DNA from: Mycobacterium nebraskense
Lineage (GTDB): Bacteria; Actinomycetota; Actinomycetes; Mycobacteriales; Mycobacteriaceae
Direction of reading: 5' to 3'
DNA: 64,000 bases
NCBI RefSeq assembly: GCF_002102255.1
Contig: NZ_LQPH01000153.1
Coordinates: 1-64,000 of the forward strand
A program made the translations under genes and the position numbers. Of this stretch, positions 7,979-15,985 are shown piece after piece. The notes under the pieces are model-generated. The model saw only the letters and a list, made by a program, of their open reading frames with translations, did not search any database and was not told the origin of the DNA. The number at the start of each line of letters is the position of its first letter. The stretch's first letter is position 1.

Positions 7979-8583
7979 ACGCTGGGCGACACGAGCCGGC
8001 CGGCGGTCTGAACCACGCGCCGCGCCAGGTGCGCCAGGGCGTTCTCGGTGGCGTCATCGAACTCGTTGATGTTGTCGTGCGTGGAGACCAGGCTCACCCC
8101 ATACGGATTGCCGTCGACGAACTTCAGCGGGTCGGTGTATCCCGGAGGCACGATGATGCCGCCGAAATGCATCAGGGTGATGTAGAGCGACAGCAGGGTG
8201 GTCTCCTGACCGCCGTGCAGCGTGTTGGAGGACGTGAAGGCCGCATACACCTTGTCCGCGAGCTTGCCTTCGGCCCACAGCCCGCCCAGCGAGTCGAGGA
8301 AATTGCGCAATTGCGCAGCGGGAGAGCCGAAGCGAGTCGGTGATCCGAAGATCACCGCGTCGGCCCAGACGATGTCCTCACCCGTCGCCCCCGGAAGGTC
8401 CTTGGTCGCTTGGTAATTCGCGGTCCAGGCCGGGTTCTGGGCGAACGATTCCGGGTCGTGGGTTTCGGCGACGTGTCTCAGGCGGACTTCGGCACCCGCG
8501 GACTCGGCCGCGGTAGCGACGCGTTGCGCCATCGCGGTGCCATGACCGGTGGCCGAATAGTAGATGATCGCGAGTTTGGTCAC
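7966..8583 (-). CDS. NAD(P)H:quinone oxidoreductase, WrbA type
   Basis: A 205-residue flavodoxin-fold protein. The FMN phosphate loop is YYSATGHGTAMA near residues 8-19, followed by FGSPTRFGSPAAQLRNFLDSLGGLW and the WrbA signature FTSSNTLHGGQETTLLSL. The family reduces quinones by two electrons using FMN and NAD(P)H, a protective redox role in the cytosol. The GTG at 8583 sits just before the first beta-strand (TKLAIIYYS). In M. tuberculosis this interval holds other genes (lppY region), so this is a species-variable site between ilvC and serA. Confidence 0.88.
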   Translation of the reverse strand: MTKLAIIYYSATGHGTAMAQRVATAAESAGAEVRLRHVAETHDPESFAQNPAWTANYQATKDLPGATGEDIVWADAVIFGSPTRFGSPAAQLRNFLDSLGGLWAEGKLADKVYAAFTSSNTLHGGQETTLLSLYITLMHFGGIIVPPGYTDPLKFVDGNPYGVSLVSTHDNINEFDDATENALAHLARRVVQTAGRLVSPSVTPE

Positions 8584-8680
8584 GAGCGCATCGTAGGACC
8601 GCACCGACCCGCGCCCCAAGCGCGTGTCGGCGCAGGTTACGGCAGTGGTGAGCCCGTCAATGCCCGTCAAAGGCAGCCGA

Positions 8681-8686
8681 TAGGCT
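8681..8686 (+). promoter_or_regulatory. Leaderless -10 element (TAGGCT) of serA
   Basis: TAGGCT is followed by 6 nt and the GTG of serA at 8693, with no Shine-Dalgarno. This is consistent with leaderless initiation. Confidence 0.5.
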
Positions 8687-8692
8687 GGCCGG

Positions 8693-10279
8693 GTGAATCT
8701 GCCTGTTGTATTGATCGCCGACAAACTCGCCCAATCGACCGTCGCCGCCCTGGGAGACCAGGTCGAGGTGCGCTGGGTAGACGGGCCGGACCGGGAGAAG
8801 CTGCTGGCTGCGGTGCCGGAGGCCGACGCGTTGCTGGTGCGCTCGGCCACCACCGTCGATGCCGAGGTGCTGGCAGCCGGCTCCAAGCTGAAGATCGTCG
8901 CCCGCGCCGGGGTGGGGCTGGACAACGTCGACGTGGATGCCGCGACCGAACGCGGAGTGCTGGTGGTCAACGCCCCCACCTCTAATATCCACAGCGCCGC
9001 CGAGCACGCGATGGCGCTGCTCTTAGCTGCTGCCCGGCAGATCCCGGCGGCCGACGCCTCGCTACGCGAGCACGCCTGGAAGCGGTCGTCGTTCAACGGC
9101 ACCGAGATCTTCGGCAAGACGGTCGGTGTGGTGGGGCTGGGCCGCATCGGGCAGTTGGTCGCCCAACGGTTGACGGCGTTCGGCACGCACCTCGTCGCCT
9201 ACGACCCGTACGTCTCACCGGCCCGGGCCGCGCAGCTGGGGATCGAGCTGCTGCCCCTCGACGACCTCTTGGGCCGCGCCGACTTCATCTCGGTGCACCT
9301 GCCGAAGACGCCCGAGACGGCGGGCCTGATCGGCAAGGAGGCGCTGGCGAAGACCAAGCCGGGCGTCATCATCGTCAACGCCGCCCGCGGTGGACTGGTG
9401 GATGAGGCCGCGCTGGCGGAAGCGGTGAGCAGCGGACACGTTCGCGCGGCCGGTATCGACGTCTTCGCCAAAGAGCCGTGCACCGATAGCCCACTGTTCG
9501 AGCTGCCGCAGGTGGTGGTCACTCCGCATCTGGGTGCGTCCACCTCCGAGGCCCAGGACCGGGCGGGCACCGATGTCGCCGAAAGCGTGAAGCTCGCGCT
9601 GGCTGGGGAATTCGTCCCCGATGCCGTCAACGTCGGCGGTGGCGTGGTCAACGAAGAGGTGGCGCCGTGGCTCGACCTGGTGCGCAAGCTCGGGGTACTG
9701 GCCGCCTCGCTGTCCGACGGGCCGCCGGTGTCGGTATCGGTGCAGGTGCGCGGCGAGCTGGCCTCCGAAGACGTTGAGGTGCTGAAGCTTTCGGCCCTGC
9801 GCGGACTGTTCTCGGCGGTGGTTGAGGGTCCGGTCACTTTCGTCAACGCACCGGCGCTGGCCGAAGAACGCGGCGTCACCGCCGAACTCGCCAAGGCCTC
9901 GGAGAGCCCGAACCACCGCAGCGTCGTCGACGTGCGCGCGGTCGCCCCCGACGGCACCGCCGTCAACGTGGCGGGCGCACTGTCCGGGCCGCAGTTGGTG
10001 GAAAAGATCGTCCAGATCAACGGCCGCCACTTCGACCTGCGCGCCGAAGGCACCAACTTGATCATTCATTACGTCGACCAGCCGGGAGCGTTGGGCAAGA
10101 TCGGCACGTTGCTGGGTGGCGCCGGGGTGAACATCCACGCGGCGCAGCTGTCTGAAGACGCCGAGGGCCCGTTCGCGACGATTCTGCTGCGGCTGGACCA
10201 AGACGTACCCAGGGATGTGCGATCGGCCATCGCGGCGGCGGTAAGCGCCAACAAGCTTGAGGTGGTTGATCTGTCGTGA
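8693..10279 (+). CDS. serA: D-3-phosphoglycerate dehydrogenase
   Basis: First step of serine synthesis: NAD-dependent oxidation of 3-phosphoglycerate. The 528-residue product is the long actinobacterial form. The substrate and Rossmann domains (GKTVGVVGLGRIGQLVAQRL near residue 145; catalytic Arg in VNAARGGLVDE; His in TPHLGAST) are followed by the allosteric ASB domain (about 315-450) and a C-terminal ACT domain (NLIIHYVDQPGALGKIGTLLGGAGVNI) that mediates serine inhibition. GTG start 6 nt after a TAGGCT -10. The stop overlaps the leuB GTG by 4 nt (GTGA), so the two are probably co-translated. Confidence 0.97.
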   Translation: MNLPVVLIADKLAQSTVAALGDQVEVRWVDGPDREKLLAAVPEADALLVRSATTVDAEVLAAGSKLKIVARAGVGLDNVDVDAATERGVLVVNAPTSNIHSAAEHAMALLLAAARQIPAADASLREHAWKRSSFNGTEIFGKTVGVVGLGRIGQLVAQRLTAFGTHLVAYDPYVSPARAAQLGIELLPLDDLLGRADFISVHLPKTPETAGLIGKEALAKTKPGVIIVNAARGGLVDEAALAEAVSSGHVRAAGIDVFAKEPCTDSPLFELPQVVVTPHLGASTSEAQDRAGTDVAESVKLALAGEFVPDAVNVGGGVVNEEVAPWLDLVRKLGVLAASLSDGPPVSVSVQVRGELASEDVEVLKLSALRGLFSAVVEGPVTFVNAPALAEERGVTAELAKASESPNHRSVVDVRAVAPDGTAVNVAGALSGPQLVEKIVQINGRHFDLRAEGTNLIIHYVDQPGALGKIGTLLGGAGVNIHAAQLSEDAEGPFATILLRLDQDVPRDVRSAIAAAVSANKLEVVDLS

Positions 10280-11286
10280 AGCTCGCGGTTATCGGCGGCG
10301 ACGGTATCGGGCCGGAGGTGACCGCCGAGGCGGTCAAAATCCTTGACGCGGTATTGCCCGGCGTCGAGAAGACGCCATACGACCTGGGCGCGCGGCGTTT
10401 TCACGCCAGCGGTGAGCTGCTGCCGGAATCGGTGCTTGCCGAGCTGCGCCAGCACGACGCCATTCTGCTCGGGGCGATCGGCGATCCGTCGGTGCCCAGC
10501 GGCGTGCTGGAGCGGGGCCTGTTGCTGCGCCTGCGTTTTGAGCTGGACCACCACGTCAACCTGCGACCGGGCCGGCTGTATCCCGGTGTGAGCAGCCCGC
10601 TCGCCGGAAACCCCCACATCGATTTCGTGGTGGTGCGCGAGGGGACCGAAGGCCCCTACACCGGTACCGGCGGCGCGATCCGCACCGGAACGCCACACGA
10701 GGTAGCCACCGAGGTGAGCCTGAACACCGCCTTCGGCGTGCGCCGGGTGGTGGCCGACGCCTTCGAACGCGCCCATCGGCGTCGCAAGCACCTGACGTTG
10801 GTGCACAAGACCAACGTGCTGACCTTCGCCGGGAAGTTGTGGTCGCGAATCGTGGCCGAGGTCGGGCAGGACTACCCCGACGTCGAGGTCGCGTACCAAC
10901 ACGTCGATGCCGCCACCATCTTCATGGTCACCGATCCCGGACGCTTCGACGTGATCGTCACCGACAACCTCTTCGGTGACATCATCACCGACTTGGCGGC
11001 GGCGGTGTGTGGCGGAATCGGCTTGGCCGCCAGCGGAAATATCGATGCCACCCGAACCAACCCGTCGATGTTCGAGCCGGTGCACGGCAGCGCGCCGGAC
11101 ATCGCCGGTCAGGGCATCGCCGATCCGACCGCGGCCATCATGTCGGTGGCGTTGCTGCTCGCGCATCTCGGCGAGGACGACGCGGCTAGGCGGGTGGATC
11201 GGGCTGTCGAGGCCTATCTGGCAACGCGTGGGAACGAACGGTTCGCCACCACCGAAGTCGGCGAACGGATTGCCGCCGGGCTGTAG
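10276..11286 (+). CDS. leuB: 3-isopropylmalate dehydrogenase
   Basis: NAD-dependent oxidative decarboxylation of 3-isopropylmalate to 2-ketoisocaproate in leucine synthesis. At 336 residues it equals the mycobacterial enzyme. Features include the N-terminal GGDGIGPEV, substrate arginines in LLLRLRFELDHHVNLRPGRL, the catalytic Lys in VHKTNVL, and metal aspartates in DNLFGDIITDL. It overlaps serA by 4 nt. Its last 101 bp overlap, antisense, the 3' end of the MFS gene. leuC and leuD, acting just before it in the pathway, are 5.5 kb downstream. Confidence 0.97.
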   Translation: MKLAVIGGDGIGPEVTAEAVKILDAVLPGVEKTPYDLGARRFHASGELLPESVLAELRQHDAILLGAIGDPSVPSGVLERGLLLRLRFELDHHVNLRPGRLYPGVSSPLAGNPHIDFVVVREGTEGPYTGTGGAIRTGTPHEVATEVSLNTAFGVRRVVADAFERAHRRRKHLTLVHKTNVLTFAGKLWSRIVAEVGQDYPDVEVAYQHVDAATIFMVTDPGRFDVIVTDNLFGDIITDLAAAVCGGIGLAASGNIDATRTNPSMFEPVHGSAPDIAGQGIADPTAAIMSVALLLAHLGEDDAARRVDRAVEAYLATRGNERFATTEVGERIAAGL

Positions 11287-12502
11287 TTTCCAGTCCGGGC
11301 GGGAGCAACCGCGCCGGCACGAACGGCATCGCGGCCGCCGGGAACAGTCCGCACAATATCCAAGCGTTCGGGTATTTCGCGGCGGTGATCAAGGCGCCGA
11401 AGAGCGGCGGCGCGGCGGCCGCCAACAGCCGCTGGGTGGTGTTTTGAATGCCCAGGGCGCGCCCGCTCCAGAACGGCCCGGCGAATTCGGTGATGGCCGT
11501 GGCCTCCAAACCGTTGTCGAGCACGGCGATCACCGAGATGGCGACCATCAGGGGTGCCTGATAAATGGAATTCAGAAAGTCGGCCCAGGCCAATAGGAAA
11601 AGGGTGACCGCGGCGGCGGCCGCGATGATGCGGACCGGTCGCATTCGCGAGCCAATGCGATCGGACCAGCGGCCCACCATGACGCGGCCGAGTGCGCCCA
11701 GCAGCTGTGAAAGGGTGACCAGACTGCCGGCGGCGGCGATCGACCAGTGCAGATTTCTGATCAGCCACACCAGCATGAACGTGACGGTTACCGTCTGCGG
11801 AACCATCATCAGACCCGCTACCGTGTGAATTCGCCACAGCACCAACGACCCTCGGTAGGGGCTGGCGAGTTCGGAATTGGTGGCCTTCTCCCGGGGCTTG
11901 CGGGGCGGGTCGATGATGCCGACCGCGCTCGCTAACGCTCCCACCGCGCACGCCAAGGCGGTGAACCTGAGCCCCGCACCCGGCCCGTGTTCGGCCAGCT
12001 CGGGAATTACCAGTGCCCCCAAGGCGATTCCGAGGGGTTGCGCGGTTTGGCGGAGGCCCATGGCCAGGCCGCGTTGGTGCGGCGGGAACCACGCCGACAC
12101 CAGCCGCCCGCTGGCGGTATTGCAACTGGCTGCGGCCATGCCGCCGAGAAACAAATAGACGGCGATCAGCACCATCGAATGCGCCGATGCCGCGGCGTAG
12201 GCCGCCAGCGCGGTGAGTCCCAAACCCGCGGCCATCACCAGCCGCTCGCCCACCCGGTCCAGCACGTAACCCCACAGCACCAGCGTGACCACCATGCCCC
12301 AGCTGGGCATCGAGGACAACAGACCGGCTTCGTCGAGCGGGATTCCGCGCGCTGTTTGTAGCGAGGGAATCAGAAACGCGACGCCGTTGATGAAGAGGAA
12401 GGAACTCGCCGTGGCCACCAGCGATACGACCATGATGGACCAGCGCCCGCGCACGCCCAGCCCGCGCGTGGCCGTCCCCATTTCCATCCCCAATGCTTGC
12501 AC
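11186..12502 (-). CDS. MFS transporter (Rv2994-like)
   Basis: A 438-residue inner-membrane protein with about 12 hydrophobic helices and the MFS loop motif GYVLDRVGERLVMAAG near residue 75 and GRWSDRIGSRMRPVR near residue 280. It belongs to the oxalate/formate or nitrate/cyanate-like drug-proton family; the substrate is unknown. Start GTG 12502; an ATG at 12487, five codons in, is equally possible. The C-terminal roughly 33 codons run antisense into leuB. That tail (TARRQSVRRLRWW...) is polar and may be non-essential. Confidence 0.85.
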   Translation of the reverse strand: MQALGMEMGTATRGLGVRGRWSIMVVSLVATASSFLFINGVAFLIPSLQTARGIPLDEAGLLSSMPSWGMVVTLVLWGYVLDRVGERLVMAAGLGLTALAAYAAASAHSMVLIAVYLFLGGMAAASCNTASGRLVSAWFPPHQRGLAMGLRQTAQPLGIALGALVIPELAEHGPGAGLRFTALACAVGALASAVGIIDPPRKPREKATNSELASPYRGSLVLWRIHTVAGLMMVPQTVTVTFMLVWLIRNLHWSIAAAGSLVTLSQLLGALGRVMVGRWSDRIGSRMRPVRIIAAAAAVTLFLLAWADFLNSIYQAPLMVAISVIAVLDNGLEATAITEFAGPFWSGRALGIQNTTQRLLAAAAPPLFGALITAAKYPNAWILCGLFPAAAMPFVPARLLPPGLETTARRQSVRRLRWWRTVRSHALPDRPRQPDPPA

Positions 12503-12591
12503 ACGAACCGGAAGCCGCTGGTAATACTCGTGCGGCTGCTGCCGATGCGATAACCGGCCATGCCGGGCGCTACGGCTTGTCAGAAGGCTCG

Positions 12592-12747
12592 TCGTGACGG
12601 CCCGCCGCGCCCGGTCCCCCGCAAGCGGGAGGTGCCCCCAACGCCGCGCTCGCGACCGTCACTAGGCCAGATCGTGACGGCCCGCCGCGCCCGGTCCCCC
12701 GCAAGCGGGAGGTGCCCCCAACGCCGCCCTCGCGACCGTCACTAGGC
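12592..12747. repeat. Tandem 80-bp intergenic repeat, two copies
   Basis: Two nearly identical copies (12592-12671 and 12672-12747, period 80 bp) start TCGTGACGGCCCGCCGCGCC, contain a core CCCCCGCAAGCGGGAGGTG (a CCCGC-AA-GCGGG hairpin) and end GACCGTCACTAGGC. Only one internal base differs in the shared part. The same core recurs between smc and ftsY and, diverged, after recG. The end of copy 2 forms the -10 of the next gene. This is a MIRU/REP-like mycobacterial repeat; no protein is encoded. Confidence 0.85.
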
Positions 12748-12748
12748 T
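12743..12748 (+). promoter_or_regulatory. Leaderless -10 element (TAGGCT) at the repeat end
   Basis: TAGGCT precedes the ATG at 12756 by 7 nt. It consists of the last bases of the second repeat copy plus one unique base. There is no Shine-Dalgarno. Confidence 0.5.
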
Positions 12749-12755
12749 CAACGAA

Positions 12756-13553
12756 ATGCGCCTTGGTCGAATCGCCAGCCCCGACGGTGTCGCCTTCGTC
12801 AGCATCGAGGGCGAACTCGCCGATCCCACCGCCATGATCGCCCGCGAGATCGCCGAGCATCCCTTCGGCACGCCCAACTTCACCGGCCGATCATGGCCGC
12901 TGGCCGATGTGCGGCTGCTGGCTCCGATACTGGCCAGCAAGGTGGTCTGCATCGGCAAGAACTACACCGACCACATCGCGGAGATGACCGAGCTCACCGG
13001 CCCGGCGGCGCCGGACCCCATCATCTTCCTCAAGCCCAATACGGCAATCGTCGGCCCGAACGTGCCGATTCGGTTGCCCGCCAACGCATCACCCGTGCAT
13101 TTCGAGGGAGAGCTGGTGGTGGTCATCGGCCGGCCCTGCAAGGACGTCTCGGCAGCCCAGGCCGCCGACAGCATCCTCGGCTACACGATAGGAAATGACG
13201 TGTCGGCCCGTGACCAACAAAAGTCCGATGGCCAATGGACCCGGGCGAAAGGGCACGACACCTTCTGCCCGGTGGGTCCGTGGATCGTCACCGATGTCGA
13301 CCCGGCAGATCTCGAAATACGAACCGAGGTCAACGGCGAGGTGAAGCAACACAGCCGTACCTCGCTGATGATCCACGACGTCGGCGCCATCGTCGAATGG
13401 ATCTCGGCCGTGATGACCCTGTTGCCCGGCGATCTCATCCTCACCGGAACGCCCGCAGGTGTCGGTCCGATCGAGGATGGCGACACCGTCGCCATCACCA
13501 TCGAGGGGATCGGCACTCTCACCAATCCTGTGATCCGTAAGGGAAAGTCGTGA
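12756..13553 (+). CDS. Fumarylacetoacetate hydrolase family protein (Rv2993c-like)
   Basis: A 265-residue FAH-fold protein with the metal-binding E-x-E in HFEGELVVVIG and the family loop NDVSARDQQKSDGQWTRAKGHDTFCPVGPW (about residues 147-176). FAH enzymes cleave or isomerise beta-diketo or oxaloacetate-type acids using Mg or Mn. M. tuberculosis Rv2993c is annotated as a possible HHDD isomerase, and oxaloacetate decarboxylase or keto-enol tautomerase activity is an alternative. The exact substrate cannot be told from sequence. Leaderless ATG. It overlaps gltX by 4 nt (GTGA), an odd but conserved pairing. Confidence 0.88.
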   Translation: MRLGRIASPDGVAFVSIEGELADPTAMIAREIAEHPFGTPNFTGRSWPLADVRLLAPILASKVVCIGKNYTDHIAEMTELTGPAAPDPIIFLKPNTAIVGPNVPIRLPANASPVHFEGELVVVIGRPCKDVSAAQAADSILGYTIGNDVSARDQQKSDGQWTRAKGHDTFCPVGPWIVTDVDPADLEIRTEVNGEVKQHSRTSLMIHDVGAIVEWISAVMTLLPGDLILTGTPAGVGPIEDGDTVAITIEGIGTLTNPVIRKGKS

Positions 13554-15031
13554 CTGCATCACCGTCGGAAATCGCGCGAGTCCGGGTACGTTTCTGCCCG
13601 TCGCCCACGGGCACCCCGCACGTCGGAATGGTCCGCACCGCGCTGTTCAACTGGGCCTATGCCCGGCACACCGGTGGCACCTTCGTCTTTCGCATCGAAG
13701 ACACCGACGCCGAACGCGACAGCGAGGAAAGCTATCTGGCGCTGCTGGACGCGCTGCGCTGGCTCGGCCTCGACTGGGATGAGGGGCCCGAGGTCGGCGG
13801 ACCCTACGGCCCTTACCGGCAGTCGCAGCGCAAAGAGATCTACCTCGACGTGGTGGCCAAGCTGCTCGAAGCGGGCGAGGCCTACTACGCCTTCTCGACC
13901 CCGGAAGAGGTTGAGGCGCGCCACATCGCGGCGGGCCGCAACCCGAAACTGGGCTACGACAACTTCGACCGGCACCTGACCGATTCCCAACGGGCCGCCT
14001 TCCTTGCCGAGGGCCGCCAGCCGGTGGTGCGGCTGCGGATGCCCGACGAAGACCTCAGCTGGACCGACCTGGTGCGCGGGCCGACCACCTTCGCCGCGGG
14101 CACCGTGCCGGACTTCGCGCTGACCCGCGCCAACGGAGATCCGTTGTACACCTTGGTCAACCCGTGCGACGACGCGCTGATGAAAATCACCCACGTGCTG
14201 CGGGGCGAGGACCTGCTGCCGTCGACTCCGCGCCAGCTCGCGCTGTACCAGGCGCTCATCCGGATCGGCGTCGCCGGGCGCATCCCGGAGTTCGCGCACC
14301 TGCCAACGGTATTGGGGGAGGGGACCAAGAAGCTCTCCAAGCGCGACCCGCAGTCGAATCTGTTCGCCCACCGCGACAGGGGCTTCATCCCCGAGGGGCT
14401 GCTCAATTACCTTGCGTTGCTGGGTTGGGCCATCGCCGACGACCATGACCTGTTCAGTCTCGACGAGATGGTGGCCGCGTTCGACGTTGTCGACGTCAAC
14501 TCCAACCCCGCGCGGTTCGACCAGAAGAAGGCCGACGCGCTCAACGCCGAGCACATCCGCATGCTCGAGCCGGCGGACTTCGCGGGCCGGCTGCGCGACT
14601 ACTTCGACGTGCACGGACATCGCCTCGGGTTGGATGACGCGGCGTTCGCCACCGCCGCCGACCTGGTGCAGACCCGCATCGTCGTGCTTGGCGACGCATG
14701 GGAGCTGCTGAAGTTCCTCAACGACGACGAATACGCGATCGACCCCAAGGCCGCCGCCAAGGAGTTCGGTCCGGACGCGGCCGCTGTGCTGGACGTCGCG
14801 CTGGCCGCGCTGGAGGGCGTGACGGACTGGACCACGGCCCAGATTGAGCTGGCCCTCAAAGCCACGCTCATCGAAAAGCTGGGCCTCAAACCACGCAAGG
14901 CCTTTGGTCCGATCAGGGTTGCCGCCACGGGAACGACGGTCAGCCCGCCGTTGTTTGAATCGCTGGAACTGCTGGGCCGGGACCGCAGCCTGCTCCGGCT
15001 GCGCGCCGCACGCGAAACGTTCGCCGGCTAG
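13550..15031 (+). CDS. gltX: Glutamyl-tRNA synthetase (non-discriminating type)
   Basis: Class I aminoacyl-tRNA synthetase of 493 residues charging tRNA-Glu and, in organisms with GatCAB, also tRNA-Gln with glutamate. The HIGH-like motif is PTGTPHVGM near residue 17 and the KMSKS-like loop is KKLSKRD near residue 260. The C-terminal anticodon-binding helices follow. The GTG at 13550 overlaps the FAH stop. Two tRNA genes for its likely substrates, Gln(CTG) and Glu(CTC), follow directly. Dual specificity is inferred from the presence of gatB and from what is known of mycobacteria. Confidence 0.96.
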   Translation: MTASPSEIARVRVRFCPSPTGTPHVGMVRTALFNWAYARHTGGTFVFRIEDTDAERDSEESYLALLDALRWLGLDWDEGPEVGGPYGPYRQSQRKEIYLDVVAKLLEAGEAYYAFSTPEEVEARHIAAGRNPKLGYDNFDRHLTDSQRAAFLAEGRQPVVRLRMPDEDLSWTDLVRGPTTFAAGTVPDFALTRANGDPLYTLVNPCDDALMKITHVLRGEDLLPSTPRQLALYQALIRIGVAGRIPEFAHLPTVLGEGTKKLSKRDPQSNLFAHRDRGFIPEGLLNYLALLGWAIADDHDLFSLDEMVAAFDVVDVNSNPARFDQKKADALNAEHIRMLEPADFAGRLRDYFDVHGHRLGLDDAAFATAADLVQTRIVVLGDAWELLKFLNDDEYAIDPKAAAKEFGPDAAAVLDVALAALEGVTDWTTAQIELALKATLIEKLGLKPRKAFGPIRVAATGTTVSPPLFESLELLGRDRSLLRLRAARETFAG

Positions 15032-15178
15032 GCGAAGACCTCGCGTGCGGATTGTGTGGTGAGTCTTTGGTAGTCTGCACTGCGGTTCGCAAAGGCCGAC
15101 AACGGCTGGCAGCGGCGGTCTCCTGAGCAGCTCGATACGGCTCAGAATGACCGTTGACCAGCGGTTTTAGGCAGCCAA

Positions 15179-15250
15179 TGGGGTATGGTGTAATTGGCAA
15201 CACAGCTGATTCTGGTTCAGCCATTCTAGGTTCGAGTCCTGGTACCCCAG
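15179..15250 (+). tRNA. tRNA-Gln (anticodon CTG)
   Basis: 72-nt cloverleaf. Acceptor TGGGGTA (15179-15185) pairs with TACCCCA (15243-15249); discriminator G15250; T-arm GGTTCGAGTCC; anticodon loop TTCTGGT with CTG. The 3' CCA is not fully encoded (CAA follows). In this lineage it should be charged first with Glu by GltX and then amidated by GatCAB. Confidence 0.93.
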
Positions 15251-15261
15251 CAAAAATCTCG

Positions 15262-15284
15262 CCACCTCAAGCGATTAGGTGGGC
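15262..15284 (+). terminator. Hairpin between the two tRNA genes
   Basis: CCACCT and AGGTGG arms around a 9-nt loop lie a few bases after tRNA-Gln, followed by GCTTCT rather than a true U-tract. A TATGCT at 15299-15304 may be the -10 of a separate tRNA-Glu promoter. Confidence 0.35.
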
Positions 15285-15323
15285 TTCTGAGTGTGAGCTA
15301 TGCTGACACCTCGGATCGTGTCT

Positions 15324-15396
15324 GGCCCCGTCGTCTAGCGGCCTAGGACGCCGCCCTCTCACGGCGGTAGCGTGGGTTCGAATCCCATCGGGGCTA
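15324..15396 (+). tRNA. tRNA-Glu (anticodon CTC)
   Basis: 73-nt cloverleaf. Acceptor GGCCCCG (15324-15330) pairs with CGGGGCT (15389-15395, terminal G-U), discriminator A15396, T-arm GGTTCGAATCC, anticodon loop with CTC. CCA is not encoded. It converges on the split-barrel gene, whose stop is 8 bp away. Confidence 0.93.
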
Positions 15397-15404
15397 CAAA
15401 TCCA

Positions 15405-15917
15405 CTATTGACCGGTACCCAACACGGCAGGTGCCGTGGACCCACCCACCGGCATGGCCGGCAGCCCGAGTTTGCGGTGATCCCACGAGCGGGCGCGCTG
15501 GGCCACGATGCGCACGCAGACGCGCTTGTTCATCATCTGCTCGACGAACGGTTTCATCTCGTCGGTGTAGGGGCCGGTGTAGCGCTCGAACACGCTGACC
15601 CCGACCCGGTGTGAGACGTCTGGATCGTCGACGATCTCCGCGACGCCCTCGAACGACACCCCGCGCAGCGTGTCGTAGGTGTCGCCGCCCTCGATCAGGA
15701 AGCTCACCCGCGGATCACGTTTGAGGTTGACCGCCTTCTGCGACTTGGCCTTGGTTTCCAGCCAGATTTCGCCGTCGACGACGGCGTACCACATTGCGGT
15801 CAGATGCGGCTGGCCGTCGGGGCCGATGGTGGCCAGCGTCCCCGTGCGGCTCTTGACGACGAAGTCGGCGATTTCGTCCTCGGACATGACGATGCTCGCG
15901 CGCTGATTGGTTCCCAT
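15405..15917 (-). CDS. F420/FMN split-barrel protein (Rv2991-like)
   Basis: A 170-residue pyridoxamine-oxidase-fold protein (RTGTLATIGPDGQPHLTAMWYAVVDGEIWLETKAKSQKAVNLKRDPRVSFLIEGG). In actinobacteria this subfamily mostly binds deazaflavin F420. M. tuberculosis Rv2991 has the same architecture. The substrate is unknown. The ATG at 15917 (MGTNQRAS) was chosen because upstream in-frame sequence is low-complexity and has no homology I recognise. fbiD, an F420-synthesis gene, is elsewhere in this window, so the cofactor is made. Confidence 0.85.
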   Translation of the reverse strand: MGTNQRASIVMSEDEIADFVVKSRTGTLATIGPDGQPHLTAMWYAVVDGEIWLETKAKSQKAVNLKRDPRVSFLIEGGDTYDTLRGVSFEGVAEIVDDPDVSHRVGVSVFERYTGPYTDEMKPFVEQMMNKRVCVRIVAQRARSWDHRKLGLPAMPVGGSTAPAVLGTGQ

Positions 15918-15985
15918 GGCCGTCAGTCTGTCAGGCCGCGTGCGGCCAAGTGTGCGCTGGTGGCAGAGAAAGTGCGCGTGCGTCG

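Noticed and set aside
12592..12747. CRISPR array
   Set aside because: Only two direct copies, 80-bp unit with no spacer of distinct sequence and no cas genes nearby.
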